Source of the DNA: Thermomonospora echinospora
Lineage (GTDB): Bacteria; Actinomycetota; Actinomycetes; Streptosporangiales; Streptosporangiaceae
Length of the DNA stretch: 64,000 bases
Direction of reading: 5' to 3'
Assembly (NCBI RefSeq): GCF_900108175.1
Contig: NZ_FNVO01000001.1
Span: 771,499 to 835,498 of the forward strand
Shown: positions 8,232 through 17,025 of the stretch, piece after piece
Numbering within the stretch: the first letter of the stretch is position 1
Layout: every line of letters begins with the position of its first letter
The notes under the pieces: generated by a model
Told to the model about the DNA's origin: nothing
The model's input: only the letters and a program-made list of their open reading frames with translations
The model's database searches: none
Position numbers and translations under genes: made by a program

Positions 8232-9500
8232 ATGGGTGCCAGCGGCGGCGGCGTGCGGAAGGTCGTGGACTGCCGGGTCTGCGGTGGAACCGACTGGCAG
8301 GAGGTCGTGTCCTTCGGGCCGGTTCCCCTGGCCAACGGGTTCCTGGACCCGACGGACTCCTACGACGGCGAACCGTACTACCCGCTCGGCGTCATCTCGT
8401 GCCGGTCCTGCCGGCTGCTGAGCGTGACCCACATCGTCGACCCGGAGATCCTCTACCGCGACTATCCCTACGTCACCTCGGACTCCGACACCATCACCCG
8501 GCACATGAGGTACGTCGCGGACACCTGCCGGGAACGGTTCGGGCTGTCCCCGGGAAGTTTCGTCGTGGAGGTCGGGAGCAACACCGGGTCGCAGCTCATG
8601 CCCTTTCAGGACGCCGGGATGCGCGTCCTGGGCGTCGACCCGGCGCGCAATCTCGCTCGCGTGGCGGCCGAGAGGGGCGTGGAGACCCTGCCGGACTTCT
8701 TCTCCGCCGAGACGGCGAGCGCGATCGCTCGCGGCCACGGCCGGGCGCGGTTGATCCTGGCCCGCCACGTCTTCGCCCATATCGACCACGTGGCGGGCGT
8801 CGTCCAGGGGGTGCGCGGTCTCCTCAGCGAGGAGGGGGTGTTCGCCGTGGAGGTGCCCTACCTTCTCGACCTCTTCGGGCAGAACGCCTTCGACACGATC
8901 TACCACGAGCATCTGTCCTACTTCAGCGTGGGCACGCTGGTCTCGCTGTTCGAGCGGCACGGCATGCGGCTCTTCGACGTCGAGCGGCTTGCGGTGCACG
9001 GCGGTTCGATCCTGGTCTTCGTCCAGCGGGACGACGGGCCGTGGCCGGTGCGCCCCGCGGTCGGCGAACTGCTGGAGCTGGAACGCCGGGCCGAACTGGA
9101 CGGTGACGCCGTCTACCGGGACTTCGCCCTCAACGTCGACCGGGTCAGGGACGAGTTGCCGGCCCTCGTGCGGCGCCTGGCGGCCGAGGGGAAGCGCATC
9201 GCGGGCTACGGCGCCTCCGCGAAGGGGAACACGATCCTGAACGTGTGCGGGTTCAGGCCGGGGGAGCTCGAATTCTGTAGTGACACCACATCCCTGAAAC
9301 AGGGGAAGGTGCTGCCGGGGACGCACGTCCCGGTGTGCTCTCCCGAGTACGCCAAGGCCCACGCCCCGGACTACTACCTGCTCCTGGCCTGGAATTACTC
9401 CGACGAGATCCTCCGTAAGGAGGCGGGCTTCCTCAGCGGCGGAGGACGGTTCATCCGGCCGATACCCAAGCCCGTCGTCGTCTCGGCCGACGCGCTCTGA
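8232..9500 (+). CDS. NDP-sugar C-methyltransferase (NovU/TcaB9-like family)
   Basis: A 422-residue protein with the three-part layout of sugar C-methyltransferases. An N-terminal zinc site (CRVCGG then CRSCRL) comes first, then a SAM-binding Rossmann domain with VEVGSNTG, and a C-terminal domain with YGASAKGNT. The YHEHLSYFS segment carries the His of the active site known from TcaB9. It adds a methyl group next to a ketone of a dTDP-sugar. The sequence differs clearly from the TylCIII-like enzyme at 33396, so position and sugar may differ (C-5 as in NovU is possible). The ATG at 8232 follows GAGAGAGGGG. A strong hairpin terminator follows the gene. Confidence 0.82.
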   Translation: MGASGGGVRKVVDCRVCGGTDWQEVVSFGPVPLANGFLDPTDSYDGEPYYPLGVISCRSCRLLSVTHIVDPEILYRDYPYVTSDSDTITRHMRYVADTCRERFGLSPGSFVVEVGSNTGSQLMPFQDAGMRVLGVDPARNLARVAAERGVETLPDFFSAETASAIARGHGRARLILARHVFAHIDHVAGVVQGVRGLLSEEGVFAVEVPYLLDLFGQNAFDTIYHEHLSYFSVGTLVSLFERHGMRLFDVERLAVHGGSILVFVQRDDGPWPVRPAVGELLELERRAELDGDAVYRDFALNVDRVRDELPALVRRLAAEGKRIAGYGASAKGNTILNVCGFRPGELEFCSDTTSLKQGKVLPGTHVPVCSPEYAKAHAPDYYLLLAWNYSDEILRKEAGFLSGGGRFIRPIPKPVVVSADAL

Positions 9501-9510
9501 CCACCCGCCG

Positions 9511-9544
9511 AAGGCCGTGCCCCGCAAGTCCGGGGCACGGCCTT
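9511..9544. terminator. Bidirectional hairpin terminator
   Basis: Perfect 14-bp inverted repeat (AAGGCCGTGCCCCG and its complement) around a 6-base loop, placed between the stops of two convergent genes (9500 and 9565). Confidence 0.85.
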
Positions 9545-9564
9545 GAACGTGTGGCGGAGAACGG

Positions 9565-10374
9565 TCAGCGGGTGGCGGTGACGAGGGCGTAGCCGAGCCG
9601 CACCGCGCGCAGCATGGGCACCGTCGAGGCGACCTGGTCGACCAGCTCGGCGCCGAACCGCTCGACGAAACGCGCACGGTCGGCGGTGATCTTCTCCTCG
9701 ATGCGGTCGAGGGTGCGCCCGACCGACTGCTCGGTGATGTCGGTGGTCTCGACCGGGGTGAGCCCGGCCCGCTCCAGCAGCGGCGGGTAGTCGTGGAGCT
9801 GAATCGGCTCGCCGAACAACGACGAGTAGGGTTTGTCCGGCACATCGTGGGCCGGAGAGGTCAGCACGTCGGTGAGCGCCAGCCGTCCGCCGGGCCGGAG
9901 CACCGCCGCGGCCTGGCGGAGCGGTCCGATCCGGTCGGGCATGTGGAAGATCGACTCGAACAGCCACACGGCGTCGAAGGACTCCGTGGGGAACGGCAGG
10001 TCCATGGCGTCGGCCTGCTGGAAGGTCACCCGGTCGCCCAGACCGGACGACTCCGCCAACGCCCTGGCCTTCTCCACCTGTACCGCGCTGATGGTGACGC
10101 CCACGACCGTCGCGCCCGTCTCGCGGGCGAGCCGGACGGCGGGCCCGCCCGTGCCGCAGCCGATGTCCAGCACCCGGTCGCCGGGCCGCACCGCGATCTT
10201 CTCGATCATCAGGTCGGTGAGCTGCCGGGAGGCGACCTCCATCGGAGCCTCGTCGGAGGGGGCGGTCCAGTAGCCGAAGTGCAGGCTCCCACCCGTCAGC
10301 TCAGCGAGGAACAGGGTGGACTGCTCGTAGAAGTCGGCGACGTCCTCTTGCTGGGGTGTGCGGGTCGAGGTCAT
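9565..10374 (-). CDS. SAM-dependent methyltransferase
   Basis: A 269-residue class I methyltransferase with the SAM loop VLDIGCGTGG, the acidic end of strand 2, and a FESIFHM segment found in the RebM/tocopherol-type family of small-molecule O- and C-methyltransferases. Its ATG overlaps the stop of rmlB by 4 bp (ATGA), so it is translationally coupled to a sugar gene. Sugar O-methylation, as by SnogL, SnogM or SnogY in nogalamycin, or methylation of the aglycone are both possible; the sequence does not decide. Confidence 0.75.
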   Translation of the reverse strand: MTSTRTPQQEDVADFYEQSTLFLAELTGGSLHFGYWTAPSDEAPMEVASRQLTDLMIEKIAVRPGDRVLDIGCGTGGPAVRLARETGATVVGVTISAVQVEKARALAESSGLGDRVTFQQADAMDLPFPTESFDAVWLFESIFHMPDRIGPLRQAAAVLRPGGRLALTDVLTSPAHDVPDKPYSSLFGEPIQLHDYPPLLERAGLTPVETTDITEQSVGRTLDRIEEKITADRARFVERFGAELVDQVASTVPMLRAVRLGYALVTATR

Positions 10375-11432
10375 CGTTCCCTCTCTCGTGGGGCGTGCGG
10401 GACCGCGACCGCGGCGCCTTTGACGGCACGGTGGCGGCGGGCCTTGCCGCCGTTCGCGGCGCGGCGGTGTTTGAGCGGCTCCCACCAGTCACGGTTCTCG
10501 CGATACCAGGCGACCGTGGCGGCGAGGCCAGGGACGAAGTCGTGTCGCGGGGCGTAACCGAGCTCCGCGCGGGCCTTGCCGCAGTCGAGGGAGTACCTCA
10601 GGTCGTGGCCCTTGCGGTCGGTGACATGCCTGACCATGCTCCAGTCGGACTCGCAGGCGTCCAGCAGGCGTTCGGTGAGCTCGCGGTTGGTCAGCCGGGT
10701 TCCGCCGCCGAGGTTGTAGACCTGGCCGGGGCGGCCCCGGGCGCGCGCCAGTTCGACGCCGCGGCAGTGGTCCTCGACGTGCAGCCACTCGCGGACGTTC
10801 CGCCCGTCGCCGTACAGCGGCACGGGCTCCCCGTCGAGCAGGTTGGTGATGAAGAGCGGGATCACCTTCTCGGGGAACTGGTGGGGGCCGTAGGTGTTGG
10901 AGGCCCGGGTGATCCGCACGTCGAGGCCGTGGGTCCGGTGGTACGACAAGGCCAGCAGGTCGGAGGCCGCCTTGGAGGCCGAGTACGGCGAGTTGGGAGC
11001 CAGCGGCCGGTCCTCGGTCCAGGAGCCGTGCTCGATCGAGCCGTAGACCTCGTCGGTCGAGACGTGGACGAACCGTTCCACCCCGTGGCTCAGCGCGGCG
11101 TCGAGCAGCGTCTGGGTGCCCAGCACGTTCGTGCGGACGAAGTCGCCCGCCTCCTCGATCGAGCGGTCCACGTGCGACTCGGCGGCGAAGTGCACCACCT
11201 GGTGCACTTCGGTCATCAGCTTGCCGACCAGGGCGGCGTCGCAGATGTCGCCCTGGACGAACCGCAGCCGCGGGTGGCCGCCGACGAGGTCGCCGAGGTT
11301 GCTGACGCTCCCCGCGTAGGTGAGCTTGTCGAGCACGGTGACCTGCGGCGCGTCCGGGGCGTCGGAGCGCAGCAGCATGCGCGCATAGGCGGAGCCGATG
11401 AAGCCGGCGGCCCCGGTGACGAGGAGGTTCAT
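10371..11432 (-). CDS. rmlB: dTDP-glucose 4,6-dehydratase
   Basis: A 353-residue extended SDR with TGAAGFIG at the N-terminus, the STDEVYG segment with the catalytic Thr-Asp-Glu, YSASK as the Tyr/Lys pair, and RASNTYGPHQFPEK as in RmlB, DesIV and SnogK. It converts dTDP-glucose to dTDP-4-keto-6-deoxyglucose, the common precursor of all deoxysugars here. About 25 C-terminal residues are extra and very basic, an oddity for the family. It overlaps its upstream (Rieske) and downstream (methyltransferase) neighbours by 4 bp each. Confidence 0.95.
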   Translation of the reverse strand: MNLLVTGAAGFIGSAYARMLLRSDAPDAPQVTVLDKLTYAGSVSNLGDLVGGHPRLRFVQGDICDAALVGKLMTEVHQVVHFAAESHVDRSIEEAGDFVRTNVLGTQTLLDAALSHGVERFVHVSTDEVYGSIEHGSWTEDRPLAPNSPYSASKAASDLLALSYHRTHGLDVRITRASNTYGPHQFPEKVIPLFITNLLDGEPVPLYGDGRNVREWLHVEDHCRGVELARARGRPGQVYNLGGGTRLTNRELTERLLDACESDWSMVRHVTDRKGHDLRYSLDCGKARAELGYAPRHDFVPGLAATVAWYRENRDWWEPLKHRRAANGGKARRHRAVKGAAVAVPHAPRERER

Positions 11433-12628
11433 TCGGTCTCCTCCCCGCGGGGCCGGGTGAGGGCTCGGGCCAGTCCGCGATAGAAGGCCAGCACGCCGGG
11501 CTCCTTCGGGCTGAGGTGCCCCCGGCCGGTGAAACGTGAGCCGATCGTGCGCTGCACCGCCTCCAGGCCGTCGCGGTCCTCGTCGTTGACGGTGGCCGCA
11601 CTCGCCTCGTGCTCCTTGCGGAGGGCCTCGGCGTCGGCGCCGTCCAGCAGCGCCGGCGGCAGCAGCACTCCGCCGCGAACCTCGGTCCGGTCGATCGACA
11701 GCGGCACGAAGCTGATCCAGACGATGGAGTCGGCGAACGTGGCGATGCTCCCGGACGGGAAGACGCAGTAGTTGTCCATGAAGGCGCGCTGCTCGTCCCG
11801 GAGCGGCAGCACGCCGGGCGGCATGGGCTCCTTGAAGGGACTGCGCAGGCGGGTCGCCCACGGCGAGTCCGCCCGGACGTCCATGTCACCGCCGCCGCGC
11901 GGAGTGATCAGCGCGACCGTGGTGGGGTGCAGGCCCATGACGTGGTAGTTCTCGTGCGCGTTCTCGACCGCGAGCTTCCAGTTGACGCGCCACTCCTCCC
12001 GCCAGGAGGCGACCTGCACCATGGAGTCCAGCCCGTAGTCGGCCGTCTCCTCCTCCGCCCGGCCCAGATGGGGGGTCAGCGGCTCGGCGTCCGGATCGAG
12101 GTTGACGAACACGAAGCCGTGCCACTCCTCGACCGCGAAGGCCGGCAGACGGCAGGCCGCCGGGTCGAACGCCGCGTTCTCCCGCATGAAGGTCGCACCG
12201 AGCAGCCGCCCGTCCAGCCCGTACCGCCACAGGTGGTACCGGCAGGTGAACGCGTTGGCGCGACCGGTGCCCGGCTCGACCAGCGGCATGTTCCGGTGCC
12301 GGCAGATCGGCGCCATCGCGTGCAGTGCGCCGTCCCGCCCCCGGGTCACCAGGACGGGTTCGCCCGCCACCGTCAGCGCGAGGTAGTCTCCCGGCTCCGC
12401 GAGCCGGCTCGCGTGCCCCACCAGGACCCAGGACCGGCCGAAGATCTGTGAGCGTTCCAGCTCGTAGAACCCGGGATGGGTGTAGGCGTGCGGCGGCAGG
12501 CCGATCGCCGGTGTACCGGCGTCCGAACCGGCGTCCGAACCGGCGTCCGAACCGGCGTCCGAACCGGCGTCCGAACCGGCGTCGCCCAGGTAGCGGCCCA
12601 GCTCACCGATGAGTTCCTCCATCAGCAT
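11429..12628 (-). CDS. Rieske non-heme iron oxygenase, alpha subunit
   Basis: A 399-residue ring-hydroxylating-type oxygenase. The [2Fe-2S] Rieske site is C109-x-H111 and C129-xx-H132; the mononuclear iron site lies in ENAHENYHVMGLH (H229, H234). Start chosen at ATG 12628 because GGAGGG lies 6 bases upstream; it overlaps the glycosyltransferase stop by 7 bp, and an ATG at 12622 is the alternative. Residues 17-38 are a run of DAGS repeats encoded by a 12-bp tandem repeat. No reductase or ferredoxin partner is adjacent. Such enzymes hydroxylate, demethylate or oxidise amines; the substrate here is unknown, and the gene has no counterpart I recall in the nogalamycin set. Confidence 0.88.
   Translation of the reverse strand: MLMEELIGELGRYLGDAGSDAGSDAGSDAGSDAGSDAGTPAIGLPPHAYTHPGFYELERSQIFGRSWVLVGHASRLAEPGDYLALTVAGEPVLVTRGRDGALHAMAPICRHRNMPLVEPGTGRANAFTCRYHLWRYGLDGRLLGATFMRENAAFDPAACRLPAFAVEEWHGFVFVNLDPDAEPLTPHLGRAEEETADYGLDSMVQVASWREEWRVNWKLAVENAHENYHVMGLHPTTVALITPRGGGDMDVRADSPWATRLRSPFKEPMPPGVLPLRDEQRAFMDNYCVFPSGSIATFADSIVWISFVPLSIDRTEVRGGVLLPPALLDGADAEALRKEHEASAATVNDEDRDGLEAVQRTIGSRFTGRGHLSPKEPGVLAFYRGLARALTRPRGEETE
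12516..12583. repeat. 12-bp in-frame minisatellite inside the Rieske oxygenase gene
   Basis: Five perfect copies of CCGGCGTCCGAA (read on the plus strand) plus an 8-base partial copy. On the coding strand they encode repeating Asp-Ala-Gly-Ser just before the catalytic domain. Copy number is probably variable between strains because the unit keeps the frame. Confidence 0.95.
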
Positions 12629-13953
12629 GCGATTCCCTCCAGCAGGCGCTCGGCCGTGAGCCGCTCGATCGTCGGCACGATGTCGTTCGGCGTTCTCATG
12701 GCGAGGAGCTCTTCGCGCACGCGCATCGCGTTCGCGGCGAACGACGGGTCCTCCAGGACCCGCTCCAGCCGCTCGCGGAGCAGCTCGGCGGTGAACTCGC
12801 GGAGCGGGATCGACAGGAGCGTGCCCTGTCCTTCGTAGTCGCGGCCCATGCCCTCGCTGACCCACTCCCACCCGGTGACGATCACCTGCGGGACGCCGTG
12901 CAGCTCCGCCGTGGCCTTGGTCTGGTAGCCGCCGTGGTGGACGACGGCCGCGCAGGTGGGCAGCAGGTCGTCGATCGGGACGAAGTCCACGACCCGGACG
13001 TTGTCCGGGATCTGCCGGAGCAACGCCCGCTGCTTCGCCGCGATGGCCGCCACGACCTCGATCTCCATGTCCGCCAGCGTGCGCATCAGGGCGTTGAGCA
13101 TGGTGTTCAGGTCGAACAGCGCATAGTCGCCGTCGATGCTCGTGCCGAGGGTGAGGCACACGCGGGGCCGGTCGGGCGGGGGCTCCCGCAGCCATGCGGG
13201 CACGACGCACCGCCCGTTGTACGGGACGTACCGCACGGGCACGGTGGGAACCCCGAGATCCTCGCGCATGCTCGGCGGCCGGCTGTCGATGATCCACTGG
13301 CCGGTCAGCATCGTCTCGTCGAAGCGGCGGTCACAGCCGACCCGCTCCAGCGTCCAGTCGAGCCAGTCTGCCGTCGGATCCTCGCGGTTCTCCGGCGGCA
13401 GCTCGCGCAACCGCCGGACGAACTCGCGTCGCGGCCCCATCTGCAGGGCCATGTCGGGCCCGGAGACCATCCGCGCGTGCGCCGCGCCGCAGGCGAGGGC
13501 CGCCACGGGCCCGCCCATGCAGAAGCTCTCCCAGAGCACCAGGTCCGGCTGCCAGAACCGGGCGTACTCCACCAGACCGTCGATCATCTCATCGCGGTTG
13601 AGCCGCGCCCACAACGCCGGGACCACGAGGCTCTCGTAGGCGAGCAGCGTCTCCCACGTCGGCCGTGCCCGGACGGCGTCCGCGACCCCGGGGGCCTTCG
13701 GGCCGATGCGCTCCAGCTCGGTGGTCTCCAGCTCGTTGCAGCGGGCGAGAGCCTCCTGGTGGAACCGGCCGAGCCCCTCCTGCCAGGGCGGGCAGTCCAC
13801 CGGAACCGCCGTCAGCCCGGCCTGGGCGACCGCGTCGACCAGGCCGCGTTTGCAGACCACCCGGACCTGGTGGCCCGCGGTGCGCAGCGCCCAGGCCATC
13901 GGCACCATGAGCTGGAAGTGGCTGCCTTCGAGCGAGGCGAACATCACTTTCAT
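12622..13953 (-). CDS. Glycosyltransferase, EryCIII/AknS type (GT2)
   Basis: A 443-residue GT-B glycosyltransferase beginning MKVMFASLEGSHFQLM and carrying the donor-side motif VVHHGGYQTKATAELHGVPQ. The central GQWIIDSRPPSM and VRYVPYNG segments match the other EryCIII-type enzymes of the cluster. It is the most diverged of the five enzymes of this type here, notably in the segment after the first 60 residues. The ATG lies 10 bases after the stop of the upstream oxygenase and its own stop is overlapped by the Rieske gene, so the three genes form one coupled transcript. Donor sugar and acceptor are not known. Confidence 0.88.
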   Translation of the reverse strand: MKVMFASLEGSHFQLMVPMAWALRTAGHQVRVVCKRGLVDAVAQAGLTAVPVDCPPWQEGLGRFHQEALARCNELETTELERIGPKAPGVADAVRARPTWETLLAYESLVVPALWARLNRDEMIDGLVEYARFWQPDLVLWESFCMGGPVAALACGAAHARMVSGPDMALQMGPRREFVRRLRELPPENREDPTADWLDWTLERVGCDRRFDETMLTGQWIIDSRPPSMREDLGVPTVPVRYVPYNGRCVVPAWLREPPPDRPRVCLTLGTSIDGDYALFDLNTMLNALMRTLADMEIEVVAAIAAKQRALLRQIPDNVRVVDFVPIDDLLPTCAAVVHHGGYQTKATAELHGVPQVIVTGWEWVSEGMGRDYEGQGTLLSIPLREFTAELLRERLERVLEDPSFAANAMRVREELLAMRTPNDIVPTIERLTAERLLEGIAC

Positions 13954-13963
13954 CAGGGGCCGC

Positions 13964-14752
13964 TCATCCGACCGGTGGGAACTTCTCGCCCCCCAGCCGC
14001 TGCCCGGGCTGGAAGTGGGTGAGGTACTGGTCTTGGACGCCGGGCTGGTAGGTGGCCTCCTCGTCCGCGTAGATGACCCCATGGGCCATGCGCGGCACGT
14101 CGGTGGTGTTCGGCCCGGCCATGTGCACGGTACGGAAATGGTGGAAGGCGACGTCCCCGGCGCGCAGCGGCACCGAGACCCTCGGCCGCCACGGGAAGTC
14201 CGGCCAGACCTCCTCCATCGGGCGGTAGTCGGCGAAGCTCTCCATGCGGATCTGCCGGTCGGAGTCCGGGCGCAGGTGGGAGCCCGGCACGTAGCTCAGG
14301 CATCCGCGCTCCACCGGCACGTCGACCAGCGCGACCCACGCCGTGAGCGTCCGCGACAGGTTCGCCAGCGGCAGTCCCGCCTCGTCGTCGTGGACCAGTG
14401 TGGGAAGGGCCTCCCGCGGCTTCTTGACCAGCACGTCGCTGCTGTAGAGGCGCAGCGGCCCACCGGCGAGCCGCCGGGCCAGGCCGATGAGGCGCGGATG
14501 CAGCGCCAGCCCGCGCAGCGTGTCGCTCTTGAGCCAGGCCTCCTCGATGTAGTGCACCTGGGCCTCGGCCTCGTCGGCACCCCAGATCGTGGGCGTCTCC
14601 TTGCGGAGCAGCTCGTCGGACGCCGCCCGGAACGCCGCCACCTCGTCCTCGGACAGGACGTTCGGGACATGGACGAAGCCCTGATCACGGTAGCGCCGGA
14701 CGATGTGGTCGGGCAGCGTCTCGGCCGTGCTCGGCCCGGCTTGGACGGTCAT
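13964..14752 (-). CDS. Fe(II)/2-oxoglutarate oxygenase, SnoK/SnoN-like, second copy
   Basis: A 262-residue member of the phytanoyl-CoA dioxygenase family with H121-D-D123 and H210 as metal ligands and R221 as likely 2-oxoglutarate contact. It shares the GFVHVP start region, LTAWVALVDVP and RGCL-YVPGSH blocks with the paralogue at 881-1657. Its ATG overlaps the preceding glycosyltransferase stop by 4 bp. In nogalamycin biosynthesis two such enzymes, SnoK and SnoN, act on the aminosugar joined to ring D; a pair here is the best single hint at a nogalamycin-like bicyclic aminosugar. Confidence 0.82.
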   Translation of the reverse strand: MTVQAGPSTAETLPDHIVRRYRDQGFVHVPNVLSEDEVAAFRAASDELLRKETPTIWGADEAEAQVHYIEEAWLKSDTLRGLALHPRLIGLARRLAGGPLRLYSSDVLVKKPREALPTLVHDDEAGLPLANLSRTLTAWVALVDVPVERGCLSYVPGSHLRPDSDRQIRMESFADYRPMEEVWPDFPWRPRVSVPLRAGDVAFHHFRTVHMAGPNTTDVPRMAHGVIYADEEATYQPGVQDQYLTHFQPGQRLGGEKFPPVG

Positions 14753-15939
14753 GCCGATCGACCGTCCCCTCGTGCGTCCGCCGCCGCCACGGCGGCGCCC
14801 TGCCCCGCCAGCTCGGCGAGCCGGGGGACCAGCTCGGCCGGTGCGGGCATCGACCGCAGCTCGTCGCGAACCCGCCGTGCCGCGTCCCGCATGGCCTCGT
14901 CCTTCAGCAGCGTGTAGCACTCGGCGGCGCCCAGCGACGCGGCGTCGGCCAGGAAGCCGATGCCGAGCTCGGCGATCACGTCGACGTCGCTGTGCTGGTA
15001 GGAGCCCTGGGGCAGGACACACTGCGGGATGCCCGACTGGATGGCGGTCATCGACGTCCCGCTTCCGCCGTGGTGGATGACGGCCTCGCAGGTCTCCAGG
15101 AGGGCGTCCAGCGGAGCCCACTCCACGACGCGGACGTTCGGCGGCAGCGTTCCCAGCAACGACACGTCGCCGCCGCCGAGGGTGAGCACGAACTCGGCGT
15201 CGACCGCTCCGGCGGCGGCCATCAGGGGCGCGAGCACCGCGATGCCGCCCCACTGGGCCTCGATGGTGCCGAGCGTGACCGCGATCCGGGGACGCTCGGG
15301 CCGTCGGCGTAGCCAGTCCGGAAGGATGGACCCGCCGTTGTAGGACACGTGCCGCATGGGCCAGGCATCGTTGGGTCTCCGCTCGGCGGGGAGGTGCTCG
15401 ACGAAGCTTGGCAGGCAGGTGCTGATCCGTGCGGTCGCGGGCGGGCGGCCGGTGACGCCGTGGCGCTCGTAGTGCTCGCTCATGGCCTCGCGCACCATGT
15501 CGGGCAGGTCGTGCCGGGCGTCGTACAGGCCGACGGGCATGTCCACGTACGGGATGCCCAGCGCGGCGGCCGCGAGCGGTCCCGCGCCCTGGAGCGGCGG
15601 GGCGAAGATGAGGTCGGGCGACCATGCACGGGCGGCGTCGAGGACGCCGTCGACCATGACCCCCGACACGCGGCCGAAGAGGCGGGCGAGCATCTCGTCC
15701 TCGGGGTCGTCGGCGTGGATCGGCTGGGGGCCGTCGCCCCCGCCCCCCTCGATGAAGATCGGGGCGTAGTCGAGGCCCGGCGTGACGTCGAAGACGGTGA
15801 ATCCCGCCTCGGACGCGGCGACGCTGAGGCCTCCGGTGGCGTAGCGGACCTCGTGTCCGGCGGCGCGGATCGCCTGCGCGAGGGGCACCGTCGGGAAGAG
15901 GTGCCCCAGACCTGGGGAGGCGACGAACAGTACTCGCAT
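14749..15939 (-). CDS. Glycosyltransferase, diverged GT1-family member (GT3)
   Basis: A 396-residue GT-B glycosyltransferase, shorter than the EryCIII-type enzymes. It has the N-terminal SPGLGHLFPTVPLAQAIR block and a donor-binding block reading VIHHGGSGTSMTAIQSGIPQ followed by LPQGSYQHSDV. It lacks the GQWTIDP block, so it probably does not need a P450-like partner; enzymes of the SnogE/UrdGT kind look like this. ATG at 15939 has GGAGG 5 bases upstream. It may attach the first or the neutral sugar, but this is only a guess from its separate lineage. Confidence 0.87.
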   Translation of the reverse strand: MRVLFVASPGLGHLFPTVPLAQAIRAAGHEVRYATGGLSVAASEAGFTVFDVTPGLDYAPIFIEGGGGDGPQPIHADDPEDEMLARLFGRVSGVMVDGVLDAARAWSPDLIFAPPLQGAGPLAAAALGIPYVDMPVGLYDARHDLPDMVREAMSEHYERHGVTGRPPATARISTCLPSFVEHLPAERRPNDAWPMRHVSYNGGSILPDWLRRRPERPRIAVTLGTIEAQWGGIAVLAPLMAAAGAVDAEFVLTLGGGDVSLLGTLPPNVRVVEWAPLDALLETCEAVIHHGGSGTSMTAIQSGIPQCVLPQGSYQHSDVDVIAELGIGFLADAASLGAAECYTLLKDEAMRDAARRVRDELRSMPAPAELVPRLAELAGQGAAVAAADARGDGRSA

Positions 15940-15982
15940 GATTCCTCCAGCGGAGTTCTGGTTGCTCGGTTCGTGCTCGGAC

Positions 15983-16165
15983 CTAGGTCCGGGGACGGCC
16001 GGTGGTCCGGTCGGGCACCCCGTCGGCCACTCGCTCGGCCGTACGGCGGGCCAAGGCGTGGAGGAACCGCGCGGCCATGGCGATGGGCATCGCCTGGAGG
16101 CGTGCCAGCCAGAAGCGCGCGAGCCCGTTCCCGCGGTCCGCCCACCGGTCTCGGATCCTCGTCAT
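15983..16165 (-). CDS. Small basic hypothetical protein
   Basis: A 60-codon frame between a dehydrogenase and a glycosyltransferase on the same strand, 16 bases after the upstream stop and 43 bases before the next start. GGAGAAGGAG precedes its ATG, with the inner AAGGAG touching the start codon. The product is rich in Arg and Ala, with a possible amphipathic helix in the middle, and resembles nothing I know. The spacing and ribosome site favour a real gene, but a chance frame in GC-rich DNA is not excluded. Confidence 0.4.
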   Translation of the reverse strand: MTRIRDRWADRGNGLARFWLARLQAMPIAMAARFLHALARRTAERVADGVPDRTTGRPRT

Positions 16166-16181
16166 CTCCTTCTCCGGCGCC

Positions 16182-16949
16182 TCAGGTGAGGGACAGTCCG
16201 CCGTCCACCGGCACCACCGCGCCCGTGAGGTAGGCGGCCTGGGGGAGGGTCAGCTGCGTGATCCACCACGCGATCTCCTCGGGGGTGCCGACGCGGCCGA
16301 GCGGCGTGCGCGCGGCGATCTGCTCCAGGAAGCCGTCGTAAGCCTCCTCGGACAGGCCCATGCGCGGGGCGGACCTGGTGTCGATCACCCCGGGGGCGAC
16401 GGCCACGACCCGGATGCCGCGCGGAGCCAGCTCCACGGCCCAGGTCCGGGTGAGGAAGTCGAGCGCGACCTTGGCGGCGCCGTACACGCCGTTGTCCGGC
16501 CACGAACGCATGCCCAGCGACCCGGCCGTGCTGACGTTCACCACGGTGCCGCCGGCCGCCTCCAGCGCGTCGAGCGCGCACCGGGTGAGCAGGATCGGGG
16601 CGATGAGGTTGGTGCCGAGCTGGAGGTCGACGAGATCCCGGTCGACATGGGCCAGCGGGCGGTAACCGAGCGCGGCGGCGTTGTTGACGAGCACGTCGAT
16701 CCTGCCGAACTCGCGGAGCGCGGCGTCCACGACCAGCCGGGGGCCGTCGGGTTCGGTGACGTCGGCCGTCAGCACGCGGATTCCGTCGTGGTCCTTGGCG
16801 GTCTCGATGAGGGCGGACTCGGTCCGCCCGACCACCAGGACGCCGTCGCCGCGGTCGGCGAACGCTCGGGCGGTGGCGCGGCCGATGCCGGTGCCGCCGC
16901 CGGTCACGATCACGGCGCGCGACCTCGCGCCATCGTTCGTCGTCGTCAT
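16182..16949 (-). CDS. Short-chain dehydrogenase/reductase
   Basis: A 255-residue classical SDR with TGGGTGIG as the cofactor loop, NNAA, the catalytic Ser in VNVSTAGS and YGAAK as Tyr/Lys. It sits directly after a small NTF2-fold gene. In the nogalamycin and aclacinomycin pathways an SDR (SnoaW) and an NTF2-fold protein (SnoaL2) work together to hydroxylate C-1 of the aglycone, so a similar pair is possible here. A tailoring ketoreductase for the polyketide or a sugar is the alternative. ATG at 16949 is chosen by alignment with the family; the ribosome site is weak. Confidence 0.75.
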   Translation of the reverse strand: MTTTNDGARSRAVIVTGGGTGIGRATARAFADRGDGVLVVGRTESALIETAKDHDGIRVLTADVTEPDGPRLVVDAALREFGRIDVLVNNAAALGYRPLAHVDRDLVDLQLGTNLIAPILLTRCALDALEAAGGTVVNVSTAGSLGMRSWPDNGVYGAAKVALDFLTRTWAVELAPRGIRVVAVAPGVIDTRSAPRMGLSEEAYDGFLEQIAARTPLGRVGTPEEIAWWITQLTLPQAAYLTGAVVPVDGGLSLT

Positions 16950-17025
16950 GCCCGGCACCGTAGAAATCGCTGCTCGAACGCGGATCGACTCCGGCTGAGC
17001 CGCCCGGGCGGCGTCCGGTCGCCGG

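Noticed and set aside
12516-12583. CRISPR-like array
   Set aside because: Units are 12 bp, directly adjacent without spacers, and lie in frame inside a gene.
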